In this document: positions 60,937 through 64,000 of the stretch, piece after piece
Layout of the letters: the number at the start of each line of letters is the position of its first letter
How positions within the stretch are numbered: the stretch's first letter is position 1
Source of the DNA: JAUIET01 sp045106985
GTDB taxonomy: Bacteria > Pseudomonadota > Gammaproteobacteria > Pseudomonadales > JAUIET01
Direction: 5' to 3'
Assembly: GCA_045106985.1 (NCBI GenBank)
Contig: JBGCFQ010000036.1
Coordinates: forward strand, 13,695-77,694
DNA length: 64,000 nucleotides
Translations under genes and position numbers: made by a program
The notes under the pieces: generated by a model
What the model saw: only the letters and a program-made list of their open reading frames with translations
The model's database searches: none
Told to the model about the DNA's origin: nothing

Positions 60937-61905
60937 TTAGTGCTCGCCTTCTGTACGCAAGCTATCGAGCAAGATATTGAGTACCAGCGCAGGCATATCA
61001 ATACCCACACTCTTTGCCGACATTGGCACTAGGCTGTGGTTAGTCATGCCAGGAATGGTATTCACTTCCAGAACGTAGAATTCTCCTCCTGCATCGCGAA
61101 GTAAATCCACGCGCCCCCAACCGCTGCACCCAATGCTCTGGTAAGCCCGCTCAACAAGTTTGGACACGGTCTCAAGCTCGTCGGCTTCCAGTACCGCAGG
61201 ACACACGTACTGCGTTTCGGAAGAGAGGTATTTTGCATCGTAATCGTAGAACGCACTTTGCGGCTTCAACTCAACAACCGGCAGCACAACGCCGGCTACA
61301 ATTGGCACACTGTATTCCGGGCCAGCAATAAATTGCTCCGCAATCACAACAGGGTCAAATTGAAGCGCTAGCGCGATCGAATCTTTCATTTCCGCAGTCG
61401 AACTCGCAATAGACATTCCAATACTGGAACCCTCACGACAGGGTTTGACCATCGCTTTACCGCCTAAGCGGGCCAATACATCAGCAGGGTTGCTGTCAAT
61501 AAACACTTGTTCGTACGCCGGGGTTTGCACGCCGATACCGTCCCACAATTGCTTGCTGCGCATCTTGTCCATCGCTAATGCTGAAGCAAGCACCCCACTG
61601 CCCGTACAACCAATGTCAAGAAACTGTAGCAAGCCCCCGATCACTCCGTCTTCACCATAAGGGCCGTGCAAGGCATTAAAAACGTGGGCAATGTTTTTCT
61701 TCTGCAAGAGGTCTGCCACTTTACGGTCGACGTCAATACCAACAACGTCCAGGCCGGCCTGGGTGAAAGCTTCGATCACCGCCTGCCCGCCATTTAACGA
61801 TACTTCTCGCTCCGCCGACCACCCGCCGTACAACACAGCAAGTGGCCCTGTCAGTTTCGCTTCGCACTGACGGCGTAATTCATCTATATCAGCGAGCAAT
61901 TTCAT
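60937..61905 (-). CDS. ddlB: D-alanine--D-alanine ligase DdlB
   Basis: A 322-residue ATP-grasp enzyme joining two D-Ala for the peptidoglycan stem. It has AVLYGGWSAEREVSLNGGQAV, FNALHGPYGEDGVIGGLLQFLDIGCTGSGVLASALAMDKMRSKQL (in pieces), KPCREGSSIGMS, and GWGRVDLLRDAGGEFYVLEVNTIPGMTNHSLVP. It overlaps murC by four bases (ATGA). Position next to ftsQ points to the DdlB type. Confidence 0.97.
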   Translation of the reverse strand: MKLLADIDELRRQCEAKLTGPLAVLYGGWSAEREVSLNGGQAVIEAFTQAGLDVVGIDVDRKVADLLQKKNIAHVFNALHGPYGEDGVIGGLLQFLDIGCTGSGVLASALAMDKMRSKQLWDGIGVQTPAYEQVFIDSNPADVLARLGGKAMVKPCREGSSIGMSIASSTAEMKDSIALALQFDPVVIAEQFIAGPEYSVPIVAGVVLPVVELKPQSAFYDYDAKYLSSETQYVCPAVLEADELETVSKLVERAYQSIGCSGWGRVDLLRDAGGEFYVLEVNTIPGMTNHSLVPMSAKSVGIDMPALVLNILLDSLRTEGEH

Positions 61906-63326
61906 ACCAAGCCCTCCCGATGAATTCGTCTAGCAATGGCACCAACGTTACCTGCTCCTTGGGTAAGCACGATGTCACCGTCACGAAGCACGTCGTTTAA
62001 AATCTCTGATAGCTTGGCAATGTCCTCTACAAAAATAGGGTCAATATGACCTCGAGTACGAATGCTGCCACTTAAACTACGACCGTCAGCACCTGGCACA
62101 ACCTGCTCGCCTGCGCTGTATACCTCAAGCAGCAAAAGAACATCTACACCTGACAGTGTGGCAACAAAATCCTCATATAAGTCGCGAGTACGACTGAAAC
62201 GATGAGGTTGAAAAATCATCACTAAACGGCGTTCCGGCCAAGCTTGACGAACCGCCTTTATTGTCGCCGAAACTTCCGTTGGATGGTGACCATAGTCATC
62301 TACTAACATAGCCTCACCCTTAGCCAGCGGCAAAGAACCGTATACCTCAAATCGTCGGCCTACTCCTTCAAATTCAGACAAACCTTTTTGAATGTGTTCA
62401 TCGGCAATACCTTCGTCGGTTGCAATGGCAACTGCCGCCGTGGCATTAAGTACGTTATGCATACCTGGCATGGCGACTGACAACTGCAGAGAAGATTTGC
62501 CATCCGGTCGGTCCACAGTAAATGAAGTCTTGAGGCCGTCAGCTGAAATGTTTCGTATGATGAAATCGGCATCCTCGGCAGTACCATAAGTAAGGGTTGG
62601 CCTACCAACATCACCAAGAATAGAGCGCACGACGGGGTCATCAATACACAAAACGGCTAAACCATAAAAAGGCAAGTTGTGCAGAAAGTTGATAAAGGTC
62701 TGCTTCAAAACGTCGAAATCGCCGGCGTAACTTTCCATGTGATCGGCATCAATGTTGGTCACCACTGCTGTCATCGGCTGGAGATGAAGGAATGAAGCAT
62801 CACTCTCATCAGCCTCAGCAACTAGGTAACGACTAACACCGAGTCGCGCATTGCTGCCGGCGCTGTTCAACAGCCCGCCAATGATAAACGTGGGATCCAG
62901 ACCGCCACAGGCCAAAACAGATGCAACCAAGCTAGTAGTTGTTGTTTTGCCATGGGTGCCCGCGATAGCAATGCCATGGCGGTAACGCATTAACTCAGCA
63001 AGCATCTCAGCTCGCGGCACAATGGGTATACGTTGTTCTCGCGCCGCAACTAATTCTGCATTTTGTTCTTTGATTGCGCTGGATATGACGATGACATCAG
63101 CACCGATAATGTTGCCTGCAGCATGCCCGACAAAAACCTCAGCACCTAACTCAACCAACCTCCTGGTTGTATCACTGTCGCCAAGGTCTGAGCCCGAAAC
63201 CTGGTAACCCTGGTTGCTCAGCACCTCAGCAATGCCACTCATTCCCGCGCCGCCGATGCCGACAAAATGAATTCGGCGAATTCTGCGCATTTCGGGAATT
63301 TCGATCACGTTCGCAATAACGCTCAT
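61902..63326 (-). CDS. murC: UDP-N-acetylmuramate--L-alanine ligase MurC
   Basis: A 474-residue Mur ligase. The Rossmann start is HFVGIGGAGMSGIAEVL, the ATP-binding motif AGTHGKTTTTSLVASVL; VAEADESDASFLHL, TNIDADHMESY and DDYGHHPTEVSATI follow. It adds the first residue of the stem peptide. It overlaps murG by four bases upstream and ddlB by four downstream. murB is not present between murC and ddlB. Confidence 0.98.
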   Translation of the reverse strand: MSVIANVIEIPEMRRIRRIHFVGIGGAGMSGIAEVLSNQGYQVSGSDLGDSDTTRRLVELGAEVFVGHAAGNIIGADVIVISSAIKEQNAELVAAREQRIPIVPRAEMLAELMRYRHGIAIAGTHGKTTTTSLVASVLACGGLDPTFIIGGLLNSAGSNARLGVSRYLVAEADESDASFLHLQPMTAVVTNIDADHMESYAGDFDVLKQTFINFLHNLPFYGLAVLCIDDPVVRSILGDVGRPTLTYGTAEDADFIIRNISADGLKTSFTVDRPDGKSSLQLSVAMPGMHNVLNATAAVAIATDEGIADEHIQKGLSEFEGVGRRFEVYGSLPLAKGEAMLVDDYGHHPTEVSATIKAVRQAWPERRLVMIFQPHRFSRTRDLYEDFVATLSGVDVLLLLEVYSAGEQVVPGADGRSLSGSIRTRGHIDPIFVEDIAKLSEILNDVLRDGDIVLTQGAGNVGAIARRIHREGLV

Positions 63327-64000
63327 GCCGACGCCTCACAACGCGCCAACTGGCAGCAATGTTGGTAAACCTGTTGCGCCGAATCAATCACCGATAATTC
63401 AGCGGCGGCGGCCGCCATGGACTCGCGACTTTCAGAATTATTAACTAGTTGCAGCAAACTCGAATAGCTCTCTTCTGTGGATAAATTGGTCTGTGGAATC
63501 AAAAGTGCGGCATGGTTTCTTTCAAGCCAGCGTCCATTCTCAGTTTGATGATCATCTATTGCGAAAGGAAAGGGCACTAACACCGAGGCGCAAGCAGCGA
63601 GTGTTAGCTCGGCTACGGTCATCGCGCCAGCGCGACAAACAACTAGATCTGTCCACTGATAACTTTCAGCCATCACGTCGATAAACGCGTCAACTCTAGC
63701 CTCAACGCCAAGCTGTTCATAACGATTTTGTGTCGCATTACGTTCGGCGTCGCCTGTTTGATGCCAAACTTCTACGCTCCCTTTGGCCTCGCTGCTTAGC
63801 CTCTGAATCAATGCTGGCATCTGTTCATTCAGTGCTCGAGCACCTCTACTGCCACCTATAATCAATATTCGACAACTTGATAGTTCCTTCGCTGGCGCCG
63901 CATTACTTGGTGGCGTTTTTAACAAAGCGACAATATCCTGACGCACGGGATTACCAGTGAAAAACGTCCCTTTTCTCTTTTTGAATGTATCAGGAAAACC
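63323..64000 (-). CDS. murG: UDP-N-acetylglucosamine transferase MurG, 5' end outside window
   Basis: The frame is open to the right edge, giving 225 C-terminal residues. FFTGNPVRQDIV is the MurG hinge. LIIGGSRGARALNEQMP is the UDP-GlcNAc-binding G loop. DLVVCRAGAMTVAELTLAACASVLVPFPFAIDDHQTENGRWLE holds the substrate-binding residues, seen in order. MurG converts lipid I to lipid II at the membrane. About 130 N-terminal residues lie beyond the window. Confidence 0.97.
   Translation of the reverse strand, partial: GFPDTFKKRKGTFFTGNPVRQDIVALLKTPPSNAAPAKELSSCRILIIGGSRGARALNEQMPALIQRLSSEAKGSVEVWHQTGDAERNATQNRYEQLGVEARVDAFIDVMAESYQWTDLVVCRAGAMTVAELTLAACASVLVPFPFAIDDHQTENGRWLERNHAALLIPQTNLSTEESYSSLLQLVNNSESRESMAAAAAELSVIDSAQQVYQHCCQLARCEASA

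Noticed and set aside
1..64000. CRISPR arrays, tRNA/rRNA genes, integrases, transposases, toxin-antitoxin or defence genes
   Set aside because: None seen on reading both strands; the window is core chromosome apart from the palindromic elements.

Overview
The window is a stretch of gammaproteobacterial chromosome of moderate G+C. It is almost entirely core genome: envelope biogenesis, division, type IV pili, chaperonin and central metabolism. Left of 20 kb the gene content follows the Pseudomonas aeruginosa order pgeF-rluD-bamD-pilS-pilR-fimT-(minor pilins)-ispH-fkpB-lspA-ileS-ribF-murJ. The right end has the pilA/pilBCD-coaE locus next to secA-lpxC-ftsZAQ-ddlB-murC-murG. I see no phage, transposase, plasmid or CRISPR sequence, and no tRNA or rRNA gene. 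Genus cannot be assigned from this; a free-living aquatic gammaproteobacterium is a reasonable guess only.

Layout. 1-1672 (minus): pgeF (cut by the window edge) and rluD. 1795-2769 (plus): bamD. 2957-7013 (plus): a small Cys-rich membrane protein, the pilus two-component system pilS-pilR, and fimT. 7049-14210 (minus): minor-pilin/adhesin operon fimU-pilV-pilW-pilX-pilY1-(pilY2-like)-pilE, inverted in place compared with P. aeruginosa. 14372-20098 (minus): ispH, fkpB, lspA, ileS, ribF. 20273-26005 (minus): murJ, pyrB, sbcB, fumarase. 26006-30517: a looser region with a DUF1223 protein, a coiled-coil membrane protein, a PuuD-like membrane protein, an NTF2-like protein and four long palindromic repeat elements (A-D). 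30518-32595 (minus): groES-groEL under a CIRCE operator. 32667-38416: fxsA, ampG, yajQ, panE, a ROK sugar kinase, ampE, ampD. 38496-44582: DUF1631 protein, nadC, HD-GYP protein, TatD nuclease. 44832-50787: two tandem major-type pilins, then divergent pilB-pilC-pilD-coaE. 50798-64000 (minus): mutT, argJ, secA, an M23 peptidase, lpxC and the division/wall cluster ending in partial murG.

How it works together. The pilus genes form one regulatory story. PilS and PilR are encoded at 3.2-6.3 kb, and the first pilin gene at 45.4-45.8 kb has a well-spaced sigma-54 promoter with a long palindrome about 110-145 bp upstream, a good candidate for the PilR enhancer site. PilB, PilC and PilD are the assembly ATPase, platform protein and prepilin peptidase; FimU/V/W/X/E and PilY1 prime and tip the fibre. 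The wall genes (murJ, ampG, ampD, ampE, ddlB, murC, murG, M23, lpxC) cover lipid II supply, peptidoglycan recycling and septation.

The least explained sequence is the set of palindromic elements at 26.07-26.5 kb and 30.1-30.5 kb. I did not find an obviously new multigene system; these repeats, the pilin control region, the inverted minor-pilin block and the position of the ROK kinase are the points worth following.
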